From assembly GCA_903881085.1 (NCBI GenBank), contig CAIRSA010000513.1, forward strand, positions 1-64,000: 64,000 nucleotides of DNA, written 5' to 3'. Every line of letters starts with the position of its first letter. Positions within the stretch are counted from its first letter, which is position 1. The notes below the pieces were generated by a model. It was given only the letters and a program-made list of their open reading frames with translations, did no database searches and had not been told where the DNA came from. Below are positions 33,121 to 42,857 of the stretch, piece after piece. The position numbers and the translations under genes are program-made. The DNA is from an uncultured Acidobacteriia bacterium (GTDB lineage Bacteria; Acidobacteriota; Terriglobia; Bryobacterales; Bryobacteraceae).

Positions 33121-35154
33121 ATGCGCGCAATCGTTCTTCTCATGGCTGTGGCGAGTGTTGCCTTGGGGCAAGCTCCAACCAGTCAATCCGACATGGAAAA
33201 ACTGGAGGCCAAGGTCGCCGCCCGGCCAACCGATCTTGGCTCACGTACACTGATTGTCAACTACCTGCGCACGCCGGCAGTGCCGGTTGAGAAGGCCATT
33301 GAGGCGCGCCGCCGCCACATCCTTTGGTTTATACGCAACGTGCCCGATAACGGGATGCTCAGCACGGCAACCTTGATCATTCTCGCGAGGAATGACCGGC
33401 TTGCCGATCCCGAAGGCTATGCACAGTGCGCAGCGGCCTGGCGCGAACAACTGGCGAAAGCCCAATCGAAGCCGGATGCGTATCTCAACGCTGCGGAGTT
33501 TTTCAAGTTTTCAGAACGAGACGAGACCCAGAAGATCATCGCCAAGGGGGCGCGCGCATTTCCTGCTTTTGGCCGGCTGAAATCGTTGAAGGGTACTCTT
33601 GTGGCCTGGGACGTCACTGGTGCAACCTCGTTCGATCAGTACGGCCATCCTAGCGGCATACCCAAGAACGCGTTGCAAACGAATACCTCCATGCAAGCCC
33701 GCAAATCTCTTGAGTCCGAAGATGACGTCTCTGTATTAACCGGCGCACTGGATTCGCTTGGGGCGCAATATTATGAGCTTCAGAAACAGGATGCGGAGGG
33801 CGGCGATGAGCTCTTTCATTTTGCCGAAGGATTGATGGTGCGGGCGCATTCCAAGAAGCCGGAGGACCCAATGTTACAGTATGCCATCTCCAGTCTGTAC
33901 TACAGCGCCGCCCAGTTAATTCCGCTGGCAAAAGACCGCGCCCGGTTGCTCGAAAAAGCGGCAGGTTTCTTGACGTTGCCTCAGCAGCGGGCCAGAATCC
34001 TGAACGTCATGGCCGAAGCGCATTACGACAACAGGCAGTATGACGCTGCTGCGTTGGACGCGGAAGAGATTCTAAAGATCAAGTATGACGCTGGCGAAGC
34101 GCACAACGCCTACATCGTACTTGGCCGCGTAGCCATCAAGCGTGAAAAACTCGACGAGGCTAAGAGCCGTTTGCTTGAGGCTGGCCGGGTCACCCCCTCC
34201 CCGATGCTGGCGGCAATCGGGCCCAGATTTACGCTTGCGCAGGATCTGCTGGAAGCGGGCGAGACCGAAACTGTTCTCGAATATCTCACCTTGTCGCGTA
34301 AACTCTGGACGCGCAATACAGAGCTCGTTGACTACTGGTCCGATACAATCCGCGCAGGCGGTGCACCGGATTTCCGCCGCCGTGTGATGCCTTCCGGGGC
34401 TATTGCCGGAAAGCTCGCAGCCGGCTTCCGGCTGAAGGACCTGGCAGGCCGCGAACATACGCTTGAGCAATATAAAGGCAAGGTGGTAGTGCTCGATTTC
34501 TGGGCCACCTGGTGCCCACCGTGCCGGAAGGAGTTGCCATCGTTTGAAAAGTTGCACCGCGACTGGAAGGGCAAGGATGCCGTGATATTGGCGGTGAATG
34601 TAGGTGAAGCTTTCGAAACTGTTTCTGGCTACATCGAAAAGGAGAAATTCACCCTCCCGGTTCTATTGGCGCAGAGCAGCGAGATGCCTGGAAAGTACAA
34701 TGTTTCCGCCTACCCGACACTTGTCATTATCGACAAGGAGGGCCGCATCGCCGATTACCAGGTGGGTGTGAGATCGGAGAATGAGTTGCGTGCGGCGGTC
34801 GATCTCGGACGCGCCGGCGCCAAGCCGGCTGCGATCCCTGTTGCGGCAGGCGGCGCTCCGGAACCGGTTTCGCCTCCCGATGGTTCGGTCTTCAGCCACT
34901 TCCCGCGCACTACGCAATTGGCCTGGATGCCGGTGGCAGGCGCGGCAGGTTATATGGTTGAATGGGACTACAAAGATGGCGATCAGTGGTGGTCTGAAGT
35001 ACATGGAAAGCAGATCACCAAGCTCACCCAGGAAACGATGCATACGATCGATCACGTAGGCGCGCAGCCCGGCAGATGGCGTGTGTGGGCGGTACTTGCT
35101 TCGGGCGGCGTCAGTCCGAAAAGTCCCTGGCGGGAGTTTCGGTATACACGCTGA
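33121..35154 (+). CDS. Exported TPR-thioredoxin (TlpA-like) fusion protein
   Basis: 677 residues with a signal peptide (MRAIVLLMAVASVALGQA). A long helical, TPR-like region fills about 20-415. A TlpA/ResA-type thioredoxin domain covers about 425-560, with WATWCPPCRKE (Cys464-x-x-Cys467) and cis-Pro in SAYPTLVII. The last 100 residues (PPDGSVFSHFPRTTQLAWMPVAGAAGYMVEWDY) are a fibronectin-III-like beta domain. It probably reduces or protects periplasmic thiols. A similar but shorter protein lies at 43966-45210. It begins 24 bases after the regulator gene, with GAGGAGG as ribosome site. Confidence 0.88.
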   Translation: MRAIVLLMAVASVALGQAPTSQSDMEKLEAKVAARPTDLGSRTLIVNYLRTPAVPVEKAIEARRRHILWFIRNVPDNGMLSTATLIILARNDRLADPEGYAQCAAAWREQLAKAQSKPDAYLNAAEFFKFSERDETQKIIAKGARAFPAFGRLKSLKGTLVAWDVTGATSFDQYGHPSGIPKNALQTNTSMQARKSLESEDDVSVLTGALDSLGAQYYELQKQDAEGGDELFHFAEGLMVRAHSKKPEDPMLQYAISSLYYSAAQLIPLAKDRARLLEKAAGFLTLPQQRARILNVMAEAHYDNRQYDAAALDAEEILKIKYDAGEAHNAYIVLGRVAIKREKLDEAKSRLLEAGRVTPSPMLAAIGPRFTLAQDLLEAGETETVLEYLTLSRKLWTRNTELVDYWSDTIRAGGAPDFRRRVMPSGAIAGKLAAGFRLKDLAGREHTLEQYKGKVVVLDFWATWCPPCRKELPSFEKLHRDWKGKDAVILAVNVGEAFETVSGYIEKEKFTLPVLLAQSSEMPGKYNVSAYPTLVIIDKEGRIADYQVGVRSENELRAAVDLGRAGAKPAAIPVAAGGAPEPVSPPDGSVFSHFPRTTQLAWMPVAGAAGYMVEWDYKDGDQWWSEVHGKQITKLTQETMHTIDHVGAQPGRWRVWAVLASGGVSPKSPWREFRYTR

Positions 35155-35158
35155 ATTC

Positions 35159-36094
35159 ATGAGATTCACCTGCTACGTAGTATTTGTGGCCGCGGCGCTA
35201 GCGCAGGTCCCGCTATCGGAGATCAAGCACGCCCCGGGCGGTTTCGTCACCGTCAACAACGCGAAGATGTGGTATGAAAGCGAAGGCAAGGGCGAGCCGC
35301 TCGTATTGATCTCTGGCGGCCCGGGCAGTTCGCATAACTACTTCCATCCGTATTTCTCAGAGCTTGCCGGTGTCGCCAATGTGGTCTACTTCGATGCCTT
35401 CGGCCGCGGCAAATCGGCCCGCTCGGCGAAGAACTCCGAATACACCTTTGCCCGCGACGTCAGCGATCTGGAAGAGTTCCGCAAAGCCCGCGGTTACGCG
35501 TCGATCAACCTTCTGGGCCACTCCTACGGTGGCATGGTCGCCGAGGCGTACGCGATTCAGTATCCGCGGCGCGTGAAGCGTCTGATTCTGGCGGACACGT
35601 TTTATAGCGGTGAAATGTGGCAGGCCAACAACGATAGCTGCAATCGCGAGCTGCGCAACAATTATCCGGAACTGTGGGCGAAGGTGATGGCGGTGCGCCG
35701 CCAGGGGTTGCACTCCAGCGCCAAAGCGCATCAGGATGCGTATCAGATTCCTGTGGGGCTACTGTATTTCTACGATGCTTCGAAAGCCAAGCTCCTCTGG
35801 GATGACCTGGCGAACAACGATGTCTACTACACCATCGCCGGCGACGACGCGGACTTTCTGATTGGCGGCGATATCGCGGCGCTGGATTTCCGCGTCGAGT
35901 TGCAGAAGCTGAAAATGCCCGTGCTGGTGATGGCCGGCCGCTATGACCGCGTCTCCATTCCGCGCTGGGCGCTGGAGTTCAAGCGCTACCTTCCGCATGC
36001 GGAATTCAAGATTTTCGAAGAGAGCGGCCACAATCCTTTTGTGGAAGAGCCCGGGCTGTTTATCGACGTGCTGCGCGACTTCTTGAAGAAATAG
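35159..36094 (+). CDS. Exported alpha/beta hydrolase, proline-iminopeptidase-like
   Basis: 311 residues from the ATG at 35159, five bases after the TlpA-like stop, starting a signal-like MRFTCYVVFVAAALAQ. The oxyanion HGGP-type motif is ISGGPGSSHNYF, the nucleophile elbow is LLGHSYGGMVAEAYA, the acid is in MAGRYDRVSIP and the catalytic His is in EESGHNPFVEEP. This is the S33 peptidase/hydrolase pattern; removal of N-terminal proline from peptides is likely but not certain. It is followed by two short hairpins. Confidence 0.87.
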   Translation: MRFTCYVVFVAAALAQVPLSEIKHAPGGFVTVNNAKMWYESEGKGEPLVLISGGPGSSHNYFHPYFSELAGVANVVYFDAFGRGKSARSAKNSEYTFARDVSDLEEFRKARGYASINLLGHSYGGMVAEAYAIQYPRRVKRLILADTFYSGEMWQANNDSCNRELRNNYPELWAKVMAVRRQGLHSSAKAHQDAYQIPVGLLYFYDASKAKLLWDDLANNDVYYTIAGDDADFLIGGDIAALDFRVELQKLKMPVLVMAGRYDRVSIPRWALEFKRYLPHAEFKIFEESGHNPFVEEPGLFIDVLRDFLKK

Positions 36095-36104
36095 GTCCAG
36101 GCAA

Positions 36105-36175
36105 AACCGCCACGGCGTGGCGGTTGTAGAACGCAGAATCAATAAGATAGGGGGAAATCTCGCCACGGCGTGGCG
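36105..36175. repeat. Pair of GCCAC-GGC-GTGGC hairpins after the hydrolase
   Basis: Two copies of the same palindrome (36105-36125, 9-bp arms; 36161-36175, 6-bp arms) lie 35 bases apart between convergent genes. The first is followed by GTT rather than a T-run. They probably terminate both converging transcripts. Confidence 0.55.
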
Positions 36176-36195
36176 GCTTTGCTTATAGCCGGCAG

Positions 36196-37059
36196 CTACT
36201 GCGGCCTGAACGGCCTTCTCAAAGCAGGCTTCGCACTGCACGTTTCCACGAAGGATTTTAGCAAGGTTTCCTTTTGTGCAGGGTCCACTGTGACCTTGGC
36301 TTGCTTGCTCCACATTGGCAGTTCTGGATGGATCGCGTAAAGCATGCCCGCAAGATCGTAAGACGGCGCATCGTAAGGCATCGGCTTGTAAGCCCGGTAT
36401 GCTTCAACCACTGGATGAGCATGTTCCGTCGACCATGCAAAATCCTTTTCGATACTTGCCGCAGGGTAGGGAATTGCCTCGCCCACGCTACGGTCCATGG
36501 TCGCAATCGGCGTGGGCCAGTCCGCACGCAACTGGCGAAGCGCCTCGGAATCGGGCAGCGATGGCGACTCCACGATCAACAGCGATTTCACCTTTGCGGT
36601 GATCAACTGCTTCAGCCCCGGCAACGTCAATTCGCGAAGCAGCACATCGGGCGCTGTGCTCAAGACGATCACGACGTTTCCATCGGCCTGCGCGGTGAGC
36701 GCATTGCGAATCAGCGCCAAGACTTCGGAAGTGTCGCTGATGTTTTCCACCTTCTTGCGCAGCGTGGAAGCCATCTTCACCATAGTTGGATCAGTCGGCA
36801 ATACTCCACTCGCCGCAAGCCCCACCGGCAGCACGCGATTGGAATTCGACGCTTGGCCGCCTGCATAGAAGACGCCCACGGCATCGCAGAACATCGCTGC
36901 GCCTAGTCCCGAGCCGATCACCGCGACTGCACTCACGCGTGCTTCGCGTTTGCCCTCGCACACGTACAATGCGGCCAAGGCAAGCGCCGCATCGGGCCGG
37001 CTCATCGCCGTCAGATACACGATTCCCAGTGGCGGTTTCTGTTGTCCGGAAGACTGCAT
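36196..37059 (-). CDS. Nucleoside-hydrolase-like protein
   Basis: 287 residues, no obvious signal peptide. The N-terminus GIVYLTAMSRPDAALALAALYV aligns with the opening of inosine-uridine nucleoside hydrolases, but the metal-binding D-T-D-x-G-x-D-D is not intact: only the central Asp remains. The C-terminus YDLAGMLYAIHPE matches the family's Y-D-x-x-A-V-L-Y. Loss of the calcium site makes classical hydrolysis doubtful. It lies four bases after the DUF1552 gene, in one operon with the DUF1592 cytochrome. Confidence 0.65.
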   Translation of the reverse strand: MQSSGQQKPPLGIVYLTAMSRPDAALALAALYVCEGKREARVSAVAVIGSGLGAAMFCDAVGVFYAGGQASNSNRVLPVGLAASGVLPTDPTMVKMASTLRKKVENISDTSEVLALIRNALTAQADGNVVIVLSTAPDVLLRELTLPGLKQLITAKVKSLLIVESPSLPDSEALRQLRADWPTPIATMDRSVGEAIPYPAASIEKDFAWSTEHAHPVVEAYRAYKPMPYDAPSYDLAGMLYAIHPELPMWSKQAKVTVDPAQKETLLKSFVETCSAKPALRRPFRPQ

Positions 37060-37063
37060 CGAT

Positions 37064-38404
37064 TTAGCTTAACGACAATCCGGCCAGCCGGCCCGTCGAA
37101 TCGCCTACGTGTTCAGGCCGCACGTCCATGCGCTCCAGCATCGTTGCGAACAGATTCGCTACCGGCGTTTCGCGCTGATAGACGATGTGCCGCCCTGGCG
37201 TAAGGAACTTCCCTCCGCGCCCTGCAAGAATGGTCGGCAGCTGATCGTGCGTGTGCACGTTGCCATCGGAGATGCCGCTGCCGTAGACGATCATCGATTG
37301 ATCGAGCAGGTTCGATTCGCCGTCCTGCGTGGCCTTCATCTTCGCCAGGAACTCCGCGAACAACCGCGTGTGAAACGCGTTGATGGTGGCCACTTTTTCC
37401 AGCATCTCTACATTGCCCATATGATGGGTCAGCGGATGGTGCCCGTCCGCGATGCCGATCTCGCGGTAGCTGCGCGTAGAGCCTTCGCGGCCGATCATGA
37501 TCGTTGAAATCCGCGTCAAATCGGCACGAAACGCTGCGATCATCATATCGGTCATCAGCTTGAAGTAGTCGTTGAACTCTGGCGGAATGCCGAACGGTTT
37601 TTCCATGCCGGGATCGATCACCACGCCCTCTTTTTCCGAGCGCTCCACTTGCCGTTCGATCTCGCGCACCGAGGTCAGATACTCGTCGATCTTGCGCTTG
37701 TCCGTTGCGCCCAAGGTGGCTTCGAGCTTGCGTGTATCGTCGCTCACCAGATCGAGAATACTGCGACGCATAGCCAGGCGTTTGGCGTGCGCCGCGGGTG
37801 GTTCGACAATGTCAGTTCCAAACAGCCGCTCGAACAAAGCCCGCGGATCCGACACCGGCGGCAGCGGCTGGCGCTCTGTCTTCCAAGCCAGGTTGTAGGC
37901 GTAAGCGCAGGAATAACCGGCATCGCAATTGCCCGCCTGGCGCGCTTCTTCCAGGCCAATTTCCAGCGAGGGCAATTTCGTCAGATGCCCAATGGCATTG
38001 GCCCCAATCTGATCGGCCGATACCGCCAGCTTCAGGTCCGCACCTGCAGTGCGGTACACTTCAACGCCGGTCATGTAGGCCGCTGCGGCCCGGCCGTGAT
38101 CCCCCGCGCCAACCAGCAGCGGACGTCCCCAGTTCGCAGTCAGATTCGAGAGAATCAACACATCGTTCTTGACTGGCTCCAGCGGGGCAAGAATTCGCGG
38201 CAACTCACCGAGTGCGCCAGGCGCTGGCGGAGTCCAGCCGCGCATATCGATTCCATTAGGGACATAGAACCACGCCGCGCGCACCGGCGAAGGCTTTGTT
38301 GCAGCCAGTGCCGGAGTCATTGCGGTCAACGCGGGAAGCCCGATGGCCGCGCCCATGCCGCGTAGAAACGTACGGCGCGGAAGCGCCTTTCCAGTGATGA
38401 TCAT
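37064..38404 (-). CDS. DUF1552 domain protein, Tat-exported
   Basis: 446 residues. The leader KALPRRTFLRGMGAAIGLPAL is a twin-arginine signal. FYVPNGIDMRGWTP, the central SVREIERQVERSEKEG, and the C-terminal QSMIVYGSGISDGNVHTHDQLPTILAGRGG are the DUF1552 signature, related to the DUF1501/sulfatase-like fold. Members are almost always paired with DUF1592 cytochromes in Acidobacteria and Planctomycetes; their role is unknown. It overlaps the DUF1592 gene by ATGA. Confidence 0.93.
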   Translation of the reverse strand: MIITGKALPRRTFLRGMGAAIGLPALTAMTPALAATKPSPVRAAWFYVPNGIDMRGWTPPAPGALGELPRILAPLEPVKNDVLILSNLTANWGRPLLVGAGDHGRAAAAYMTGVEVYRTAGADLKLAVSADQIGANAIGHLTKLPSLEIGLEEARQAGNCDAGYSCAYAYNLAWKTERQPLPPVSDPRALFERLFGTDIVEPPAAHAKRLAMRRSILDLVSDDTRKLEATLGATDKRKIDEYLTSVREIERQVERSEKEGVVIDPGMEKPFGIPPEFNDYFKLMTDMMIAAFRADLTRISTIMIGREGSTRSYREIGIADGHHPLTHHMGNVEMLEKVATINAFHTRLFAEFLAKMKATQDGESNLLDQSMIVYGSGISDGNVHTHDQLPTILAGRGGKFLTPGRHIVYQRETPVANLFATMLERMDVRPEHVGDSTGRLAGLSLS

Positions 38405-40677
38405 TTGCTTGCCAGCTCCTTGGTCACTTTGGGTATCATATCGCGCCGACGCTGTTGAAATGGAACTGAGTGCACGATCGCCATCACGATGCTCTCAAAC
38501 TTGTAATCGCCCGCCGCGGCCGCACGATTGATTTCGCGCACCGTGCGCCGGTCATAGGCTTCCAGACCGCGCCCCAACGCATAGGTTAGTAACTTCTCTA
38601 TCAGGCAGTTTGTGAACTCCGGTAACTCCGCCGATAGCACCTGTTTCATCTCCGCCGGCGTCGCGAACTTTCTGCCATTTGGAAACGTACCGCTTGCATC
38701 CACCGGGAACGCGCCGTCCTGGGTGCGCCAGCGCCCGATGGCGTCATAGTTTTCCAAGCCGAAGCCTAGCACGTCCATCTTGGCATGGCACGCTGCGCAG
38801 GCGGCGTTGGAGCGGTGTTGTTCGAACTGCTGCCGCAGCGTGCCCTTCTTTCCGACCGCCGCTTCATCGAGCGCTGGAACATCCGCTGGCGGCGGAGGCG
38901 GTGGCGCGCCGAGTACGTTTTCCAAAATGTATTTTCCGCGCAACACTGGCGAGGTGCGCGATGGATAGCTCGAGACCGTGAGCACGCTGGCCTGCGTCAG
39001 CACGCCGCCGCGCTGATCCGTCTCAAGCGCAACGCGCCGGAAATCAGGCCCCGTCACACCCTTCACCCCGTAATGCTTGGCCAGTGTTTCATTCAAAAAC
39101 GTGAAGCGGCTATCGATGAAGGCTGATACCGGCAAGTTCTCTCGCATCACGGCTTCAAAGAACATGCGCGTCTCGGTCTTCATCGCTTCTTTCAAATCGA
39201 AGCCCCAAGCCGGGAACTTCACTGGATCTGGCTTTACTGCATCGAGCGATCGTGTTTCCAGCCACTGCCCGGCGAAGTTCTCTGCCAGCGCCGCGGACTT
39301 CGCATCGCGCATCATGCGACGCGCCTGTGCGTCCAGAACGTCTGGCCGATGCAGTCTGCCTGCCCCAGCCAGCGCAAGTAATTCCTCGTCTGGAATCGAA
39401 CTCCAAAAGAAGTAACTCAGCCGCGTTGCCAGCTCCCAATCGGAAAGCAACCCGTTCCCGCCTTCGCGCGGATCGCGCTCCACGCGGAACAGAAAATGCG
39501 GCGACACCAGCACCGCCTGCAGTGCGAACTGCACGCATTGCAGCGGTGGATATCCGGCCTTGCGTGCACGCTCCGCAACCGCCAACAACTGGGCGAGTTC
39601 AGGCCGCGAAACCGGCCGCCGGTAAGCCCGGCGCGCAATCTGAGCGAGAATCTTTTCCATGCACGCTGCCCCCGCCGCCGGATCGCATGGCAGTAAAGGA
39701 TTGCGCGGCGTCGTCTCCGCCTTCGCCATAAACGGGCCGGCCAGTTCGATGGACTCCGGATAAATGTTCTTGCCCGCGTTCATGCCCGCTGCCACGTCCA
39801 GGTCTCCGCTGACGAACGCCGCCCGCACAGCATGCAAACCCTGCGGCAGATATACGCGGACCTCTTCGATGGTGCGCTGCGTTGCTCCCGCCTGCTTGGT
39901 AACTTGTGTAAGCGCCGATTCGATCATCGCCGTCCTGAGGAGTTTGCCGTCCACCGTAATTTCTAGCTTCACCGGCTTGCCTTCCGGTCCGCGATGCCCG
40001 GTGATCAACACGCGCACCACATACTCCGCCGAATGTTCAATGATTTCGTTCGCGTCGATGGTGTACACCGCGGTGCGCTTGATGCGGTTCTTCAAATTGA
40101 ACAGCCCGGCTTTGGGCAGAGGGTCGCCTCCAATGGCCCGCGAGGCGATGCGCTCCGCGGCATATAGATACTGCTGCATCAACACCGGCGACACGGTCAA
40201 CACATCGCCGATGTTGTCGAAACCGTAGCCCGAATCATCGGGCGGAAAGGCTTCGCTGGCGCGGAAGTGTACGCCCAACAGATCGCGCACGGAGTTTTCG
40301 TATTCGGCGCGATTCAGCCGCCTTGCCGTCACTCTGCCCGGATCGGCCTTGGCCGCCTTGTCCGCTCTATCGAACTCCGCCTCAACAGTCGCAATCAGCG
40401 CCGTCACTTGTTCTGGAGTAGGCTTCGGAGCAGCCTTGGGCGGCATATCGCCGTTGCGAATCCTGGTCAGAATCCGCTCCCACGCCTCGCGATTGGTCTT
40501 GGTTGATTCCAGCTCGGTAAACGGCGAAATATTCAATCCGCCCGACATCAACTTTCCGTTGTGGCACGCCGAGCACTTCTCGCGCAGCACCGGCGCGACG
40601 GTTTGAGAGAATGGCGCAGCCGCGTGGGCAGCGAGCGCGGTCAGAAGCACGGTAAATATGGCAAAATAAGGATTCAT
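38401..40677 (-). CDS. DUF1592 (PSD1-type) cytochrome c domain protein
   Basis: 758 residues with a signal peptide (MNPYFAIFTVLLTALAAHAAA). One c-type haem motif CSACH is near residue 36. The characteristic domains then follow in order: DUF1587 (RRLNRAEYENSVRDLLGV near 120), DUF1595 (MEKILAQIARRAYRRPVS near 345), DUF1592 (YFFWSSIPDEELLALAGAGRLH near 425), DUF1588 (GGVLTQASVLTVSSYPSRTSPVLRGKYILE near 560) and DUF1585 (LIEKLLTYALGRGLEAYDR near 700). A second CAACH lies within RSNAACAACHAKMD (near 635). It is a periplasmic, probably redox-active protein; pathway unknown. It is the first gene of the three-gene operon running down to 36196. Confidence 0.94.
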   Translation of the reverse strand: MNPYFAIFTVLLTALAAHAAAPFSQTVAPVLREKCSACHNGKLMSGGLNISPFTELESTKTNREAWERILTRIRNGDMPPKAAPKPTPEQVTALIATVEAEFDRADKAAKADPGRVTARRLNRAEYENSVRDLLGVHFRASEAFPPDDSGYGFDNIGDVLTVSPVLMQQYLYAAERIASRAIGGDPLPKAGLFNLKNRIKRTAVYTIDANEIIEHSAEYVVRVLITGHRGPEGKPVKLEITVDGKLLRTAMIESALTQVTKQAGATQRTIEEVRVYLPQGLHAVRAAFVSGDLDVAAGMNAGKNIYPESIELAGPFMAKAETTPRNPLLPCDPAAGAACMEKILAQIARRAYRRPVSRPELAQLLAVAERARKAGYPPLQCVQFALQAVLVSPHFLFRVERDPREGGNGLLSDWELATRLSYFFWSSIPDEELLALAGAGRLHRPDVLDAQARRMMRDAKSAALAENFAGQWLETRSLDAVKPDPVKFPAWGFDLKEAMKTETRMFFEAVMRENLPVSAFIDSRFTFLNETLAKHYGVKGVTGPDFRRVALETDQRGGVLTQASVLTVSSYPSRTSPVLRGKYILENVLGAPPPPPPADVPALDEAAVGKKGTLRQQFEQHRSNAACAACHAKMDVLGFGLENYDAIGRWRTQDGAFPVDASGTFPNGRKFATPAEMKQVLSAELPEFTNCLIEKLLTYALGRGLEAYDRRTVREINRAAAAGDYKFESIVMAIVHSVPFQQRRRDMIPKVTKELASK

Positions 40678-40743
40678 TGATTCATCTATGAACGATTACA
40701 AGAAGACGGCGCTTTCCTCTATGTATGTTACACCTGTGTGTGT

Positions 40744-40956
40744 ATGCGTGATCCTTTCGACATGATTCTGAGGGCAGTCACCAAACCGACCGTTCCCACG
40801 TTTGCCACGGAAGCCGAAGAGGCCAAATGGTGGTTCGAAAATCGTGCCGCTCATGGCAAAGCGTTTGCTCGGGCAGTTGAACGAGGGGAAGCGAAACTTC
40901 TCACCAGGAAGGTAATTCTTGATCGAATCGCGGCTTCGAAAAAGAAAGACATCTAA
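40744..40956 (+). CDS. Small CopG-antitoxin-like protein
   Basis: 70 residues from the ATG at 40744; ATG 40762 is possible and no ribosome site decides. The segment FATEAEEAKWWFENRAAHG resembles the 'F-x-s-E-x-E-E-A-x-W-W' start of CopG-like antitoxins, but no clear ribbon-helix-helix follows and no toxin gene is next to it. The lysine-rich end (AASKKKDI) overlaps the end of the converging flavoprotein gene by four bases. Its function is uncertain. Confidence 0.5.
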   Translation: MRDPFDMILRAVTKPTVPTFATEAEEAKWWFENRAAHGKAFARAVERGEAKLLTRKVILDRIAASKKKDI

Positions 40957-42029
40957 ATCGCCTCTCCCGCCGCCCACGCCGAAGCCCACGCCCACTGGAA
41001 ATTAAACCCGCCCAGCCATCCAGTAACATCCACCACCTCGCCCACAAAAAATAACCCCGGGACCGCGCGCGATTCCATCGTCTTCGAACTCAACCCGGCC
41101 GTATCCACGCCCCCACACGTCACCTCGGCCTTGGCATACCCCTCGGTCCCAGTCGGCACAAACCGCCACCGGTGCACCTCCTCCAACTGGCCCACCCAAC
41201 GGTCCGCCAACCGCTTTGGCAGCGCATACCGCGCCAACTCCGCCTTCGTCCCTTCCACTAACTCCACGCCAGGCAGCAGGTCCGCTTCGATCTCCATCCC
41301 CCGCGTCCAGTACGACGAGATCTGCAGCATGGCGGGCCCACTCACTCCGCGATGTGTAAACAGCATCTTTTCGCGAAACGCCCGCTTGCCAATCGACGCC
41401 ACCGTCTCTGTCGCCACGCCCGCCAACGCCGTGCAATCCTCAACCAGCAATGGCACTAGTCCAGGCCGGGTTGGCTCGATGCGCAGCCCGAACTGCTTGG
41501 CCAACTCATAGCCGAAAGAAGTAGCCCCGATCTTCGGAATCGACAAGCCCCCTGTGGCCACCACCAGAGAAGGAGCTGAAAACGCCCCACGCGAGGACTC
41601 GACTACGAACCCGTCCCCGCGCCGCACCTCCGAAATCTCGCACCCTGTCACGATCTCTGCCCCGTCCGCTTCGGCCAACAGCATCCTCAAGATATCCTTC
41701 GCCGACCGGTCGCAAAACAGCTGCCCCAGCGTCTTCTCGTGAAACGGAATCTTATGCTTGCGCACCAACTCTACAAAATCCGCCGGCGTAAACCGTGCCA
41801 AGGCCGACTTCGCAAAGTGCGGATTCGCCGATAAAAAGTTCTCCGCCCGCGTGTCCACGTTGGTAAAGTTGCACCGGCCGCCGCCCGAAATCAGAATCTT
41901 TCGCCCCACCTCCGGCCCATACTCCAGCACGGCAACCCTCCGCCCGCGCCGCGCGGCCGCTCCGGCGCAGAAAAGACCCGCCGCGCCGGCCCCTAAAATG
42001 ATTGCATCGAAGTTTCGCACCGCTTTCAT
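40953..42029 (-). CDS. HI0933/YhiN-family flavoprotein
   Basis: 358 residues. FAD-binding Rossmann motif DAIILGAGAAGLFCAGAAARRG at the N-terminus is followed by KILISGGGRCNFTN, the HI0933 family signature. The C-terminus has GVDTAGLSSKTMESRAVPGLFFVGEVVDVTGWLGGFNFQWAWASAWAAG. It is shorter than the usual roughly 400 residues, mainly in the middle domain. These are soluble FAD oxidoreductases with unknown physiological substrate. It is divergent from yebC by 74 bases. Confidence 0.93.
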   Translation of the reverse strand: MKAVRNFDAIILGAGAAGLFCAGAAARRGRRVAVLEYGPEVGRKILISGGGRCNFTNVDTRAENFLSANPHFAKSALARFTPADFVELVRKHKIPFHEKTLGQLFCDRSAKDILRMLLAEADGAEIVTGCEISEVRRGDGFVVESSRGAFSAPSLVVATGGLSIPKIGATSFGYELAKQFGLRIEPTRPGLVPLLVEDCTALAGVATETVASIGKRAFREKMLFTHRGVSGPAMLQISSYWTRGMEIEADLLPGVELVEGTKAELARYALPKRLADRWVGQLEEVHRWRFVPTGTEGYAKAEVTCGGVDTAGLSSKTMESRAVPGLFFVGEVVDVTGWLGGFNFQWAWASAWAAGEAI

Positions 42030-42103
42030 TGTCGCAAGCCATTTGGTATCCTTGAAGATTAGGTCAGATTTAATTTTCTTCCCACCTGTAACGAGGTCTC
42101 ACA

Positions 42104-42850
42104 ATGTCAGGACATTCAAAATGGGCGACGATCAAGCACAAGAAAGCCGCCACAGACGCGAAACGCGGAAAGATCTTCACGCGCCTTATTAAAGAAATCA
42201 TGATCGCCGCGCGCGGAGGCGGAGGCGACCCCGATGGCAACCCGCGCCTGCGCACCGCCGTACTGGCAGCGAAAGCCGTCAGTATGCCGGCCGACAACAT
42301 CAAGCGCGCCATCATGCGCGGTACCGGTGAACTCGAAGGCGGCCAGATCGACGAAATCATGTACGAAGGCTATGGCCCCGGCGGCGCCGCCGTGCTGGTC
42401 AACGTGGCAACCGACAACAAGAACCGCACCGTCTCCGAAATTCGCCACATGTTCGGCAAACAGGGCGGCAACCTCGGCGAACAGGGTAGCGTCGCTTGGA
42501 TGTTCGATCGCAAAAGCCAGATCGTGATCGACAAGGAAAAGGTATCGGAAGACACGCTGATGGGCATCGCTCTCGATGCCGGCGCCGACGACCTGAAAGA
42601 TGCTGACACGCACTGGGAAGTCATCAGCCCTGTGGAAGCGCATGAAGCCGTCCTGAATGCGATTACCGCGGCTGGAATCCCCAACGAATCCGCCGAAGTC
42701 GCCATGGTTCCCAAGAACCTGCTGAAGATCGAAGGCAAGCACGCCGCGGCTATGATGCGTTTGAACGATGCTCTCGAAGAACACGATGACGTGCAGAGCG
42801 TCTACTCCAACTTCGAAATCGACGAAGCCGACATGGAAGCGCTCGGCTAG
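42104..42850 (+). CDS. YebC/PmpR family protein
   Basis: 248 residues, full length. [23 protein letters not shown] is the invariant start. [19 protein letters not shown] and [23 protein letters not shown] follow, as do the acidic surface and the C-terminal domain ([13 protein letters not shown]). The family is described as transcription regulators and, more recently, as factors that relieve ribosome stalling. It sits just before ruvC, the usual genomic context. Confidence 0.96.
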   Translation: MSGHSKWATIKHKKAATDAKRGKIFTRLIKEIMIAARGGGGDPDGNPRLRTAVLAAKAVSMPADNIKRAIMRGTGELEGGQIDEIMYEGYGPGGAAVLVNVATDNKNRTVSEIRHMFGKQGGNLGEQGSVAWMFDRKSQIVIDKEKVSEDTLMGIALDAGADDLKDADTHWEVISPVEAHEAVLNAITAAGIPNESAEVAMVPKNLLKIEGKHAAAMMRLNDALEEHDDVQSVYSNFEIDEADMEALG

Positions 42851-42857
42851 CGCAAAC

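Noticed and set aside
36105-36175. Repeated GCCACGGCGTGGC as a CRISPR start
   Set aside because: Only two copies, each a self-complementary hairpin between convergent genes; terminators are more likely.
40744-40956. The small CopG-like gene as half of a toxin-antitoxin pair
   Set aside because: No partner toxin gene lies on either side; both neighbours are full-length unrelated genes.
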